A stretch of 64,000 nt of DNA from Burhinus oedicnemus (Eukaryota > Chordata > Aves > Charadriiformes > Burhinidae): the NCBI GenBank assembly GCA_008921705.1, contig VFFE01007859.1, forward strand, positions 3,388,449 through 3,452,448, given 5' to 3'. Positions 1 through 14,100 of this stretch are shown piece after piece. Numbering within the stretch: the first letter of the stretch is position 1; each line of letters opens with the position of its first letter. Made by a program: the position numbers and the translations under genes. The notes beneath the pieces were generated by a model. That model did no database searches, was not told the DNA's origin, and saw only the letters and a list, made by a program, of their open reading frames with translations.

Positions 1-719
1 TGGCTAGAGCTAAACCTGCCAGGAAGGAGATGAAAGTGATGGGGAGGAGAAGCTGTGAGGACCACTGGGCAGAAAATCTGGGGCTTTTGCAACATGTCTC
101 CCAGCCCAGTGGTTTGGACAAGCAGGTCTTGTCCAAATAACAGGCTGTGCTGAACCCTGGGGCAAGGCAACACCATGATGAGCATCAAAGGGAAGGCTCA
201 GAAAACTGGGAAAACCTCATTGCTGGCTACAAGGGTCCATAACATGGTCACATGTCCCAGAGTCAGAAGGGGAGACCAAGGCAGTGCATCACGGCACAGA
301 GACATCCTGCTGCAAACGCACCTTCCTCCAGAGCAAGAGGTGCCTGTAGTGATTTGGGAAGGAAAAACCACTGAGCAAAGATACTCTTCCTTGCATTTTG
401 ATGCTGCCCACAACGTCAGCCAAAGTACCAAAAAAAAAAAAAAATTGAAACAACCTCTAGACTTGAAAGGTTTTGGGGTGTTGTGTGGGGCAAGGGGCAG
501 GGACTGCTTCTGCTTTGGACAGGGTACGCCAGGAGAAGCTCCCTGGCACCACTGTACAGCAGATGAGCCATATTATAAACTGGAAATCCTCGTTGGTGTG
601 TCTTAGGCAAGTCAGTATTGCCCTAAACCGGTTAACCACGCCAGTATCAAGCGGTTGTGAAACACCATTGTAAAATCAGCCTGACATCTCGTAGCCATGT
701 GTCCAAATGGCTGAGGCAG

Positions 720-1090
720 AGGGGTTTGATCTGGTGATCCCATAAAAGCAGCTATGCTGGGTCGGGACAAAAATCTCCATAGCTCACTATCATTCTCCAA
801 CAGCATCATTAAAAAAAAGGGCAGGTACAGGGTGATCCTTTCCCTGTTTTTCTTTCTCAGTTCTTGGCAATAAGAAATTTGAGGATTTCCTGAAGCAGAG
901 GCTGTAAATAGGCCAGAGCTGCCAGGGACCCTCTCCTCTATGAATGGGCCTAATCTCTTCTTGAACTCCTTTAGACTTTTCATCGCTAAGGTATCTCATG
1001 GCAAGGAGTCCCATGGTTTAATGACTGCTGGGTATGAAATAATTTCCTTTTATGCAGTTAAAGCTCTTCCCTGCCAATGTCCTCTGAAAG
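720..1090 (-). mobile_element. Old CR1-type LINE 3' fragment
   Basis: The run CTAATCTCTTCTTGAACTCC, then CTTTTCATCGCTAAGGTATC, GGCAAGGAGTCCCATGGTTT and onward follows the pattern of the 3' part of ancient amniote CR1 copies. It is heavily diverged and its limits are approximate. Confidence 0.4.
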
Positions 1091-3111
1091 TGAAGCATGG
1101 GCTGCGTGGTTGAGAGCTGTGGCGCTGCTGCTGGGCTGGAGGATGCTCAAAGGGCAAAGATCGAGTCCCATGTGCTCAGCAGCTTTTTAAAAAAAAAACA
1201 TCTGGGCAGAAAAGGAATGGGAATTTGGGAATTCATTCATCCGGCACTTAGGCCAGAGGGTGAATGAGCAGGAAGGTGAGTGGCTGCAGGGGAAGGGAGG
1301 AGAGGTCGCCCCCGCGGTGCACCTATCCCTCTCTGGCTTCCAGGCTGGGCTTGGAGATGAGCATTTCACATCAAAGCTGTGTTTCTTTGTTGAAAGCAGG
1401 TAGACTGGAGGAGTCTTTCCTAATAGATAGCTAATAATTAATTTGTTTAACCCAGAACTGTGGTGGTTTTGAATTCTCAGCCAAATAAGTGTTTGGGAAA
1501 AAGTACTTCTGTGTGATTTTTATCTCTCTTCTCTCAGTGGTTGGATTGGCTTGTTCTCCACCCGCAGCTAAACGTTCCAGCTGCAACATTTAAATCTCTT
1601 CATAAATCGCATTTCCCATAGCTTTCCATCACTGGGATGTGTCTTTTCCAACTCAAGGCTCGGGTTTTGCATCCTTAGAAGAGCCAGAAAAGCCACAGCA
1701 TTGGTTTCTCCAAGGAAATCCCTGCTCTGCCTGGTTTTCAAGCTGGATGTAAAGACAACCACACGTGCGGTGCTGTGGGGACATCGGTCTCGGGTGCTTC
1801 ACAAGTGCTCATTCACAGCCTTGCAAAGGCACCACAAATCTCACCGTCTCATTGCACACGTTGTCAAAGCAATTGCACTTGCAGGTGTTCAGGCAAATTT
1901 CAAGGAGATTATTTGCATGAATAGTTATTCTTGCTCTGCAAAGAGATTGCTGCAATTAACTTCTTCATTACTGGGTGGACTTGTTTCTATTTATTTGTAT
2001 TTATATGAATAATTGTATGCATGCTCACAGCTGCAGTTTGTTTAAAGTTGGATAAATGGGTCCAACACTTCTGTTCTGATGTACTCATCAGGAATACTTT
2101 TTGCATCTAAATCTTTCATGAAAAGTTGAAGTGAAGCACCAAAAAAAAAAAAAATTGCCATACATCTGTATCATTACAAGTATACACATATATATCATTA
2201 CATATATATCTGTACATGCATTCGAGATAGCAGTTTGGAGATAGCCTATTATGCTTCTGCTAACAAAAGGCGAGCACATCATGAATTTAAATCTTACAAA
2301 AAAAAAAAGGGGGGGGAAGGATCTATGAGAAAGCAGTGTGTGTCTCTTTTCTAATAGCCATAAGGAAAAAGGATTTTTATCTCAGCTTAGAGGTAATTAA
2401 AAATAGCATGGTGCAATACAAATAGCAAGTAATTATCCTCACTATATTCCTAAGCCTGAGAGCTGAGACTCACAGCTACATGCAAATTGCCTGACATTTC
2501 AGGGCTGGCACCCAGGAGAAGCCAACCATGACCTGTCATGGAGACGTCCCTGACCGCTCCCCATCACTCCTTCTTGCAGCCCACAGAAAAACATGGGAAC
2601 ACTGCGTGATAGGGGGCGAGTAAACAGGTTGGAATAGGAAGGGAAAGCAAAGACCTAGCTCTCTGCAACTAGGGATTGCTTCTGAGAAGAGAGAAGAGCT
2701 CCAGATTCTGCCTGCTCATTTGTAATTTGTTGTCAGCTTTATGTACAATACGTAATTGTATGTCAGCTAGTCGCAGTGTTGCCTTTCATGAGCTGGTACA
2801 GAGTAGATTTTATTTAGAGCTGCAGAGTCCCTCTCCCAGACAGCCTGCCATGCATGGGGATGTCCCATGGCCACCACAAGGGCATGAGCGGCGCTGGGGC
2901 CCTGCCATCCTGCAGACACGTAGCCAGGGAGGGGAAGAGAAAAGGCGAGTCTCGTTGTGCCCTCCTACCCTTTGCTCCGCTCTGTCGGGCACACGCTGCT
3001 TTGCAAAGCCATGTGATGGGTTTGAGCTGGCTCTGATCACCCCCTGCCTCATCACGGTGGGGTTTAGCGGAGTGAAATCCTGCCCAAAGCATACCTGAAA
3101 GAGCATTATTG

Positions 3112-3165
3112 AATAATATATATATTAATATATATAAATAACTATTATATATAATATATGCATTA
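3112..3165. repeat. AT-rich (TA)n-like low-complexity tract
   Basis: Alternating TA and AT runs of about 50 bp interrupted by short A/T words. No other signal. Confidence 0.85.
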
Positions 3166-5442
3166 AAAAGTTAACGCAGCTGCTTGTGCCAGGATCCAGC
3201 CTGGCAGCGGGGCAGCGGGAGCAGAGCCCTTTCTAAAGGCACTTTTCTCCCCTCCATCTTCCCCTTCCTCATCCCTGCTGAGCACCACCATGGCGTGCAC
3301 TAACTTAGCACCAGCATTTAAGCCCTGCATTAAGCCAGGCTCCTCATCACTTCTTGTTTTTTTAAGAGCCTGGTTTCGTCTTCAAAAACAGTTTCTGTGA
3401 ACTCCCAGTCCCAGCGTGTTTTAGGTCTAGGATTCAGTGCTTTCAGCCAGTTCTGACACAGAGGTGGGAAGACTCAGGTTTTGGGGGGTTTAATTCATGA
3501 AAAGCAGCTAGGGGTAAATCAGCAGCAGGTGATTCAGCTGCGCATCTGCACTATGCTCAGCATGGGTTGACTTGCAGCCCAAAAAAAGGAGACATGCACC
3601 ATCGGGGATGATGCCTGGGTCATAGGTAACATGCCAAGAGGTGGTGGGAAGGATGGGGATGCAGCCAGAAACATTTCAAGGTGGAGACTAGGGAAGGCAC
3701 CAGGGATGAGGGACATTGGGAATTCAAGACATCTCAGCTGGGGTCCTCCAGCCCTTGCTCTTCCCTCTCTGGCCAGTGCTATGCAGAACCATGACAGAGC
3801 TGTGTTGACAACCATCCCTCTCTGATATTTCCAAAGTATTGATTTTTCCCAGACAGTAAAACTTCACCTCAGTGTCTGGCATTTTGTCTCAGCAATTAAT
3901 CATTAACTCTCTCATCTCCCACTGGGGACAAAGGCCTGGCCACCTCTGAGAGCCAGGTGGACCCAGCGCCCACCCAGCAAGTGCAGGGGAGGGTGGAGAG
4001 GGTGGACATTGTCCTTCTCCACCACAGTGATGTACCCCAGAGCTAGAATCTCAGAGCTGCACCAGCATTTGCCATTCAAATATGCACCAGTAGATTTTCC
4101 AAGCAGGAAAAAAAAGCCATACCTGGGAAAGGCACCTTCCTGGCAGCTTCCACCAAGCCAGGAGCCATTTGGGCAGTGGACAGGGCAGGGGTGGCTTGGG
4201 AAGGCAATGGGTAGCAGAACCTCGTGGTCAAAACTGTCAGCAGGAGGTTGGTGGTCACAAAAGTGGCCCAGGACACAGTCTAGCGCTGTTATACCCATGG
4301 CTGCAGCCCAGCTTGATGGTTTGATTTTTTTTTTTTTTTGAAGGCCTATGGTAACTCAGGAAGAGATTTCCATCTTCCATTGAAAAGAAATCCACTGATT
4401 TGCTTATTAGAAACCCAGATCATTAATTCTTTCCTTCTATTCATTCACCTGTGTCTTTTTCCATCTTCCAAGCTCTTTACTAGTAATTAAATGAGGTATT
4501 TCCTTATTTGCAGTATTAATGATTGCAGATATTCGTAATCTGAGGCTACCCAATAACATAAGATTTCTTAAAGGTAACCTACTTGGAGTTTACTTTGGTT
4601 TCTGCCTTTAATGATCTGAGTTAATATGTTAAAGTACTTAACAGTAACCATCACAGGAAGAAAATTCATCTTTCAAAAAGAAAAAAAAATATTTTCAAGG
4701 AATCAGACCTCTGAGAGAAACTATCCATCACCACATGACATAAGCTCATGACAGTTATCACCACTGTGGCTTTTTAAAAGGGGGAAACTGTCACAGCTGG
4801 AAAATCAAACACACACCCAACACAGATTTAGAAAATTACAATTCCTTCGCTGCCCAGGCATTTGGGGCTAGCTCTGATTTCACAGGGCTGCCTCAGCCAT
4901 ACAGAACTCCTCGGTGAAGGAAACAGCCTGAATGGAGCTCATGGGCTTGTGGAATTGCTCCATTGGTGGGTAAAGCACACAGCTCGTGTCTGTATCCAAA
5001 TTCTCCCTAGGGTAATCGAAGAGGTGGTGAAAATACGCACTGGTTCACACTTGAGCCTAGCATATTGCCAACAGAAAACTCCAAAAACCCCAAAATCTTG
5101 TTTCCAGATGACCTCCATCTATTGATCTTCACATCATCTGCAGTGTGCGACCACCCCCAAGCCCCTCAGATGCAGGATGCAAAGCGGTGCTGGGGCTGCC
5201 CACAACCACCTGCCTCCTTACGCACCTCTGAACAAAGAGCCATCAGTGGGCACTGAGCATAGCCCAGTGGGGTGCAGGACCTGGCCATGGCTTGGCAGAG
5301 GCTTGGGGACCTGCGCCATGCCACACAAGAGCTCTCCAGGGCCACCTTACCACAGCACAGCCAAAACCAGCATCATCTTGGTCCTCACACGGCACCAGGA
5401 GAAATGGTGCACCACCAGGGCTTGTCCACATCAGCCCTGAAG

Positions 5443-5522
5443 GAATAGAATAGAATAGAATAGAATAGAATAGAATAGAATAGAATAGAATAGAATAGAA
5501 TAGAATAGAATAGAATAGAATA
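5443..5522 (+). repeat. (GAATA)16 microsatellite
   Basis: Sixteen perfect 5-bp units (80 bp) lie exactly at the 3' end of a minus-strand CR1. CR1 normally ends in a few ATTCTATG-type octamers, so this array probably grew out of that tail. Confidence 0.95.
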
Positions 5523-5885
5523 TTTCCATTGGAAGGGACCTACAATGATCATCTAGTCCAACTGCCTGACCGATTCAGGGCTGACTAAAAGTTAAGGCAT
5601 ATTGTTAAGGGCATTGTCCAAATGCCTCTTGAACACTGACAGGCTTGGGGCATCGACCACCTCTCTAGGAAGCCTGTTCCAGTGTTTGACCAACTTCTTG
5701 GTAAAGAAATGCTTTTTAATGTCCAGTCTAAACCTCCCATGGTGCACTTTGAACCATTCCCATGCATCCAATCACTGGAAACCAGGGAGAAGAAATCAGC
5801 ACCTCTCTCCCTACTTCCCCTCTTCAGGAAGATGTGGAGAGCAATGAGGTTGCTCCTCAGCCTCCTTTTCTCCATTTGAGGACCT
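5523..5885 (-). mobile_element. CR1 LINE 3' end, 5'-truncated
   Basis: Read on the minus strand this carries the CR1 hallmarks: GGAGAAAAGGAGGCTGAGGA, an AGGAAGCCTGTTCC-type segment (seen on plus) and, at its 3' end, CTAGATGATCATTGTAGGTC before the satellite tail. It lacks the reverse transcriptase core. Intergenic. Confidence 0.85.
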
Positions 5886-7029
5886 TCTCAGCATGTGCCA
5901 CATGTACCAGCAAATCATCTGCCAGACCCCACTCCCCAAACTACCCCAGTGGAGAAGGAAACATGAAGTGAATCGGGGGGTTTTAGCACCAGCTGAATGT
6001 TGAACAGCCGGGCAGCAAACACGCTTTGGTCCCTGTTACATTTCAAATGCAACTCAACGCTTGTGTGCCCACATGAAGGGCAATGTCACTGTGCCCAGCG
6101 CGTGTCTGGCTGAAAACCCCTGAAAACCCTTTTCCTAAACCACATGCAAAAGCCTCATGACAGTTTGGGCTCATGGTAGTCGTTGGTGCCATTCATCAGG
6201 AAATGCTTGGACTCAGAGGAGACTGCTGCTTCTCCTAATAGCGAGAGCCTCCTGAGCCGCCCTGAGAGCAGGAACAAAACCTCTGCAAAAGTCCCAGGGG
6301 AGAAAAAAATAGCCCTGGGTTGGGGAAGACGGATCGATGGGGAGGGTGATAAATTTGCTGGTAGTGATCTAGCAGAGCATGTGGGGTCTATCTCAGGGAT
6401 CTCCCAGGCTGATGCTGGGAAACCTTGTTCCTGGGGACACATTTACGGTGTCCACGTGCTCACAATCTGCATCAGAGCACACCCAGGAAAGCGTCAGCTG
6501 TATGAAGCAGTCTGGCCCCTAACCCTCACCCGAGTCCTATAAACAACCCCAAAATAAGTGCCTCTGCCATGGGAATTGGTTTCTGGAGGTAGGTGCTTTC
6601 TGCCATGGGGCTTTCCACACCATACAGATGTCATCAGCTGAAGCTGAGAAAAAATAGAGAAGTCATCCAAGCCAGTGTCACGCAAGGCAATGCTAAGTCA
6701 AGCTTTAAGTGATGCAGAGACGGGTATAGATAGGGCTCGGGCGGGTGCTAGAAATCTAAGCTAGTGACTGATGAAACCTAAAAATATTCCTCTGGTCCTC
6801 TCCCTCAGGGGCTTGGTTGCTTCCTGGGTATTTTGCCTCTTGAAAGGTTTAGTGTGAGGAGTAATTGCCTGTAAAACACTAATGAGACCAGATGTAATTG
6901 ATGTTTGGGAATTGAGTTAAACCTCTTCGGTGCATCATCACAGCTTTCTCTCCCAGAAGGGGATTGGCAGAGGGAAACTGCATTCAGATGGACTGCTTGC
7001 TTCCCAAACACGTGTTTTTCTCATCAGAG

Positions 7030-7655
7030 CAGAGCAGAAGATGATTGCAGTCTGCAGGATACTAATGTATGTATTGCCAAAAAACGCTCAAGTCCTCTGC
7101 CACGCTCCCAAGGTTTGCAGAAATAGCACCACGCATCCAAGCTGACCAAAATTGAATGGCAAATGCAAGCAGCAAAGAGGCAGGAGGACCCCAAGCTCTG
7201 GGTCCTCCTTGGATTCATCGTCTTGGGGTCTGGATTGCTTTTGATGATTCCTTGTAGCCAGAAGGTAGGAAAGCAGACTGGGAACCCTTATGCTAAAAGC
7301 GCAGGCTGTGCTTACAGCTGGCTAAAGAGCTTCTGTGCTAGGAAATGTTCTCTCTTCCTTGGACCAGCACAGCAAAGGACTCACGCGTGATGAAACCAGA
7401 AATGCTTCTGGGCTCTTCTGTCTTTAACAGGACAATATAATAAGTACAGTTTGGGCAGGCTGCTTCCTAACCATAATTCTTTTCTTGCTACAGCGAGCAA
7501 AATAAAGGATGACTGTGGTTTGCAGGGTGCTAAAACAAGGACTGACTCAAAAGTGCCAGCAAGTTTGCACGGGGCTTTCAGAGTTAACAAAAATAGCATC
7601 GTACATCTTTGACATAATTAGAATTGAAGCAGAAACAGACAGCAAATGCAGTCAG
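7030..7655 (+). repeat. Two diverged copies of a 150-bp segment in direct orientation
   Basis: Segment 7030-7175 resembles 7505-7655: GATGATTGCAGTCTGCAGGA against GATGACTGTGGTTTGCAGGG, and AATAGCACCACGCATCC against AATAGCATCGTACATC, then AATTGAA and AGCAAATGCAGTCAGG-like ends. Spacing is about 475 bp. It may be an old local duplication or two copies of an unnamed repeat. Confidence 0.5.
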
Positions 7656-7939
7656 GAAATGGATTTATGAGCCTTTATTTAGGAGCGGTGGCTTCTGCTG
7701 GCAAATCTCACAGGGTGCTGCAAAGTGCCTGTACTAAAGAAGTATCAACTGTGTCGCCAGTGAGGCCCCCCTGCTTGCCTGGAGGAGTGATTTGTCTGAG
7801 ATCATGAGACATCTGCATTTGAGCTGGGAACAGAGCCCAGATCTTGTGAGTGTTACGAACATTTGCTTTAACCATGCAGCTTTGCCTTTTCACTTAGTGG
7901 AAGCTTTGAGTTGCTCCAGCTTCATTGTATTAAATCGAC

Positions 7940-8128
7940 TTGTAACAAGACCAGAGTGGAACAGGTTGGCCAGAGAGGTTGTAGATGCCACATCCCTGGA
8001 AACATTCAAGGTCAGGTTGGACGGGGCTCTGAGCAACCAGATCTAGCTGAAGATGTCCCTGCTCATTGCAGGGGAGGTGGACTAGATGGCCTTTAAAGGT
8101 CCCTTCCAACTCAAAGCATTCTATTGGA
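7940..8128 (+). mobile_element. CR1 LINE 3' end, short
   Basis: GAGTGGAACAGGTTGGCCAG, CACATCCCTGGAAACATTCA and GGACTAGATGGCCTTTAAAG followed by GGTCCCTTCCAACTC are the standard last 190 bp of a bird CR1 in plus orientation. The octamer tail is reduced to a single partial unit. Confidence 0.88.
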
Positions 8129-11100
8129 AGCAAAGGCCGAAATGCTCCGACCTGGCCTGATGGCAGCGCACTGATGAGGTGATGTCTTCTGCTAACCAGA
8201 AGCAGCCGCTAAATAATGTAGCAAGAAAAATAGTGACATTTCTGCTACTGAGCCAGGGAAAAAGACAACGCAAACCATAGCATGAGAACACCCACAAGGG
8301 TTTAAAGCTCCCCACTGTATTGCCCCCTGTGCAGTGCAGCACAGCTGGATGCTGCACAGTGTGTCGCACTTTCGGGTCACACACCAAGGTAACTAATTAC
8401 TAGTTGGCTGGCAGGTAGCCGTATCACTGTCAGGATGCATAGTTAAGCGTCTTCCCCAGTGCACATAAGGGACAACTGCCTCTTTAATGGGAATGACAGG
8501 ACTTTCTTGGTCCTTTCCCCTTCTCTCTCTCCCCTGGGCACTGCTTAACTCAGTGTGTTTATGCAGGATTTCTCAGCCTGTCATCCCAAACAGCCACTGT
8601 AAATACAGTCTTTGGCAGATACCCACCTAAATCATACCAGTTTCAATGATACCAGGTCTGACAATTCTTTTTTTAAGCTCTGTGAGGTTTTGCTAGGAAA
8701 CCAGAGACACACTGCAGAGCTGATGCTTTCTGTATGTCAGGTACATGTAGGGTGCAGTGACAAAGAATCAGAGAACAAAAAAATCAGAGAGAACTGTAGA
8801 TGTTGAAAACTGGCTGGTTTTATCCCGGCACAAACCTTTTCACATCTAAAATAATTTAAAAAATTGTGGGTTTCTTAAATAACTCCCCTAAGCAGAGGCT
8901 CAAAGAAATCTTTTAGTTGACTGCAGATGAAATGTTGGGTTTTGTTATACCAGGAAAAATCCTGTCTCTTGATTTGATGTATCATGCTCTGGGGTTTGTT
9001 TGGGGTTTTTTTGGTGACCCAGTGACGTGAAAAGCCAAAGTCAAATGAACTCTTCAGGACATCTGAGTTCCTCATGTCAACATTTCTGCTTCCTCATCCA
9101 TAAAAAACTTATTTTAAAGCATCAGTTCTTCTTGCATAGAAGACAGGATTCAGGAGTCCAAGTCCTGTTGCATATCCCTTTCACCATGGTAAAGAAAGCT
9201 TTGCTTCCCTGGAACCACTCAGCATTTCCAGGAAGAAAACTCAATCTCATTTTAAGCATTTCCTTTAAAAAATACCCACAAAAACATTTGCCTCGCATGG
9301 CTTTGCAGGACTGCATGGAAAGAAGTCCCAGCTGCCGATTTAAATTCACAGTCAGAGAGGCCCTGGGAAATGCAGATCCCTGCGGCACCGCCCCTGCACT
9401 GTAATGTCGGGATTTAACTGCAACAAATGAATCCCAGCCTGGTTTTGCACTTTGTGGCCTTGCTGGGTGGACGCACTGTCAGTCGTGCTCTCCATGCTGG
9501 TCTCCTATCCCACCCCCAAAATGAAGCAGCAAAGACTCATTCCCATAAATAGCTTGGAGTGGAAACAGTTTGGGATGACAGATCTTGGGTGAAAAGAGGA
9601 AAACAAAACAAAAAAAAATTAATTTTAGTTCCTTGAATTTGAAGCAAGGGAATTTCCCTAGACAGAAGGGAGAAGAACTTGGTATCAGCTCTGGCTTTCA
9701 TAATCATCCCTCAGCCAAGAGGGAGCAGGGACCTTCTCAGGTCACAGGCCACTCAGCCGAGGAAGGGAGGAACTGGTTTTGGTATCGATGGAGAAACACA
9801 CATTCTGGGCAGGGGAGGCATTTGAGCAAAGAGGGCACATCCCGCCACTGCACAAGGAAGGCAGCAGCAACGTGTGCCCATCCCCTGCCTCCCTGGCAGC
9901 AGCGTGGGGCACAACACTCCCCCTTCTCATAGCATCAGCCCCACCAGCAGCTTGGGCAAGCCAACATTAACCATGGGGAAGATGAGCAGCAAGGCTGTCA
10001 TGGGCTTTTGGAGAGGGTAATCACCACCAAGCAAGGGGGAGGCTCTCGGGAAACTGGTGTGCTGGGGATGGGGACACAGCTGAGGAACACAGTCAAGCTG
10101 GACACAGCTAGGTCTGGCTTTGCTGGAGCTTCAGCTGCAAGAGCTGCTTGTACAAGTCAAAGCAACGCCTACAAAACCTCTGCAAGTGAAGGGTAAAGCT
10201 GAGAGCCTGCAAAAGTGCTGCCTGGGGAAGACTTGGCTTTAAGGAGCCAACACAGAGACTTGAAGCAACTTAGCAGCAAAGATTTGGGTCAATGAGACAC
10301 CATGGGTCAAGGCAAAAGGGGTAGATCCTGTCCCCACTCCCATGACGTCCGTTGTGTCACCCAGTTGCTGCTGGCCTGTTAAGTTGGAGCACATGCACAG
10401 GCGTTAGCTCCATCTCTGATGAAGGACAATGAGTTTGTAGTGATCTGGCTGTACCAGAGATGACTGAGCAGACCTACAGCCTGGTGGGTGGAGGACTGGA
10501 TGCATCAGCACCTTAAAAGAGCTGTTTCAGCACCAACCTCCTGCCCAGAGCCCTGGCCCAGCCCCAAAACATGAGGCAAAGTGTGAGAGCTGCTGCCTGA
10601 GCTTCAGTTACTGTAAAATTGTGTATTGTTGCCCCCAACACCGATCTTTGTGCAAAGAGGGGATGAAACAGGCACCCCCGGCTGCTCCCCCTCATTTGGC
10701 ACCAGTCTGGGTCCAGCCTCAAACCCCTACCCAGCCTGAGCTTGGCAAGAGCAGGAATTCAGACTTCGCTGTCTTCCCACTCTCCTAAAAAATCAGTTTT
10801 GTAGCTTTATCCAAAATTAAAGAAGATCCATGAAGTTGCAGTTGATTCCCGTGGGAGGCTGAGGGCACTGCCATGGTTTGTAGCATTATTTAGATTCACA
10901 AGGCTATTGGGTCTAAAACACATCTCAAATTCTGCATCTTCCAGAAATAATCCAGGCTCCCAGGCAGAGGAAATACGGTATAATGGAAAGCAGAAGAAGC
11001 CTGTATTAAAGTGTTTTACAGAGCATTGATTTTTTTTTCAAGGTACAGCCCTGGGATTTTTCTGCAGAGCTGTTGTACTGTCAGCATATGATTTGCTCTA

Positions 11101-14100
11101 CTTGCCCTTTCAGGTTTAATGTCCCATTAATAATGCATCTCTGTATTTATTGCAGTTTGCATTAAGGTTCCACTGTTACTTCTTGATCACTCGTTATTCT
11201 CTCTGTAGTGCTAGGCAAGGCTCCAAAACCCAAACAACGGCAGCAGTGTTACTACAGACCAAGCCACAGCCCCACCAGATTCAAGGCAGCCCCACCGCGA
11301 GGAAACATTTATCTTCCCAAAGCTGGCAGAGCGTGCTACACCCAGGAAAATGGGAACAGCTCTACATCCTCTCTGGCTCCGTGATCAGACCTAAACTTTT
11401 CCAGGGCAATTGGACAGTCAGCTCTTTCGAGGGATCTAAGCCAGAAAACTGTAAAGCGTCATTAACGAGCAGCTTGCTTAATCCTGGCTCTAACAGGAGT
11501 GGGAATGAGCTGTCGGGCTGGCTCTGGCTGACAGCTGAGCTCAATGGTGCAGGCCTCCATGGAGGATGCACTAATGATGCCTCCCTTGACCAACCTTGCA
11601 TTCCTGAAAACTGCTGCTTGGCTGCCTCTTAACCCTGCAGCCAGCGGAGCTCTGTAGGTACCTTGATTTCTCACCCTACAGCACTCTGAGCACCCCGCTA
11701 TAACCTAGCTCAGCATCTGGGCTTGGGCATTGTTCTACCAGTGCCCACCTCCCACTGGGAGCATCCTCAGGCCTCACCACACCAGTACTGCACTGCAGAG
11801 CAAACCAGAAACAACACAGAAAGGCAACGCTGAAGGATCTGGATGGCTGCCTTACCTGGGGGGTTACAGTGCTCATCTGTAATACAGGGATTCATAACCC
11901 TCTTTGGCCTGAGGGACCTCTGACCCCTTTCACATTACAGAAAAATGCCTTAAAAATCCTGAAAAAGAGATAGTTGCAATCCTGTTTTGAGGCAGGATTT
12001 CTCTCCGCCCTTCTGGATGAGGCTGCACATACACTAGCAGAAAGGTTTCTCTGGTCTTCCAGGAAAGCCCTAGTTTCCCCTCCCCTCCCCTGGGAATGGA
12101 GCTGACCTCCTCCCTTCCTTATCGCTACAAACAGCATGTGACTTCCAGCAGCGGCAAGGAGTTTCAGAGCAGGAAATCTGAAGTTTCCCTCCCCCAGGCT
12201 GGTGGTTAGGGCACTCGGGAGGTATGTTTGAAGCCCCTCGGGGCACTGTAGAGAGCCCAAAGCAGGTCTCCTGTGTCCTTAGTGGTTGCTCTCAACACCA
12301 GGCTCATGGGCATGACCAGACATGGTTCACCTCCTCTTCCCTGGCCATAAGCCACATTTGCTCTCTTTCAGTTATATCATTACGCACTTATTTACAAAAC
12401 AGAACTCAGGGTCTTTAGGGTGAATCATCACCCATGCTGCTTAGTGTGCTATAAAAACAGCAAGAAAAAGCAGGGACTGAAGATTCACAAAGTTTCCACT
12501 GTTCCCTTCTGGCTCAGTTAGCAGGTTGCCATGCGGCAAGCTGCAGGAGATAGAACTTGTTCTCACCTATTGCACAGCAGTCGTCTTCACACCTACGGAC
12601 CCCAGCCTTCACATCTCCCCCAAAGATCAAGACTGCCACATTTAGCACTGAAACCTTCAAAGCACTTTTTTTGAATCTCAGCCTTTATGAGCAATGTTCA
12701 TAAGTTTTCCTGTCTGACCTAATCCCAGAGAAGAGAAAGGTTTTTGCTTTGGCTTCATCCACCTGCAGCCAGCCAGACCCAGGAGCATGGCCCAGTCACC
12801 ACAATCTGACCTTGTGTGGTGTCCCCGAGGTGTCACATGCCCTTGTACTTGCCAAACTCCTTAGCAGATGAGGTAGCTTCCAGATTTCAGTACTTGCTGG
12901 CAAGCTTCAAGCAGTTTGTCCAGAAAGGCTCTGAATGATTAAAGATCTCTTCGAGCTGTGTTGTTGCCACTGCTTGGTTACTGACCTACACAAGCACAAC
13001 AACATGGGAACCAACAATCTGGCAAAACAAACCTTTCTGCTCCCTGTCTTCTAATATTTAGCTTTGCTTTTGAGATTAAAGAAGCACTAATTCCTATTTG
13101 TATCCATTCTCGTTGCCTGATTTAGGATTTTTTTTAATGTTTACTGACAGAAACAAGCCTTGTGTTACAATTTATTAAGCTTGAACATAGCTCACTTTCC
13201 AACTGCTGTGGAAATACAAGCTGATTCACCGCTACCAACATACGCAAAAGATTTGTTATCCCTATCTTACAGGTAACAAATCTGAATCAGTCACTGGGTG
13301 TTTTGTACCATACAAGCAGGACAAAACCCACAATATGTGCTCTGCTTGCCAAAGCACACATGACCAGATGATGAGGATCACGGCCTCTCTTTCTGGCTGA
13401 ATAACTTTAAGTTCCTTCTATTACAGCTTTAAAAAAGCCTTTTCCCCCAGCTTTCGTACCTACATACACTAACCAGCCTGTTACTGGAGCACACATTCAG
13501 TCAAGCTTATAACCTTTAGCTTTCCAGACACATCATTTGCCATTATCAATGGAGATAACACAGAGAAAGCAAGCAGTTTTGGAAGTTACCTTCTCTTCTC
13601 TCATTCCTCCCATGTTTTTGCAGTCTTAGGGTATCTTGGCACCCTACAGTGCAGCAGATAGTTAAGAGAAGGGATGGTTCCCAGGGAAGAAGCATTAAGA
13701 GTGTGGCCAGTGCCAGCACTGCATCTGACTTCTAAATCACCTACAAATGGAAATGCTGCATCCATACACAAACTAGAGGAAATCACCTCAGTATTATGTT
13801 TTGCATTATTTCTGATAATTGTCAAAGTAAAGTCAAAGATATTTGAAGACTTGTAAATAGCGTGCATTCAAAGTGATGCTGCAGAAAACATTCAAAAATA
13901 GCAGGAAGAGTTCTCAGTGCCATCTGACATTGTTTCTTCACCACTTCTTACTAGTCGAGCTTGCTCTGCCACCAGAGAGAACGAGGAAGTTTCCTCAGGA
14001 GCAAAAAAAATCATACTGAATTCTGATTCAGAGTAGCAAGATACTTGGGGAAAAAAGAAAAAGAAGTCCCGCTTATGAATTCCCATCTAATTTAAGTATT

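Noticed and set aside
11150..11632. 160-codon plus-strand frame in the intergenic region
   Set aside because: No homology I recognise, no splice partners, and composition as in the flanks. Chance length in a GC-rich stretch.
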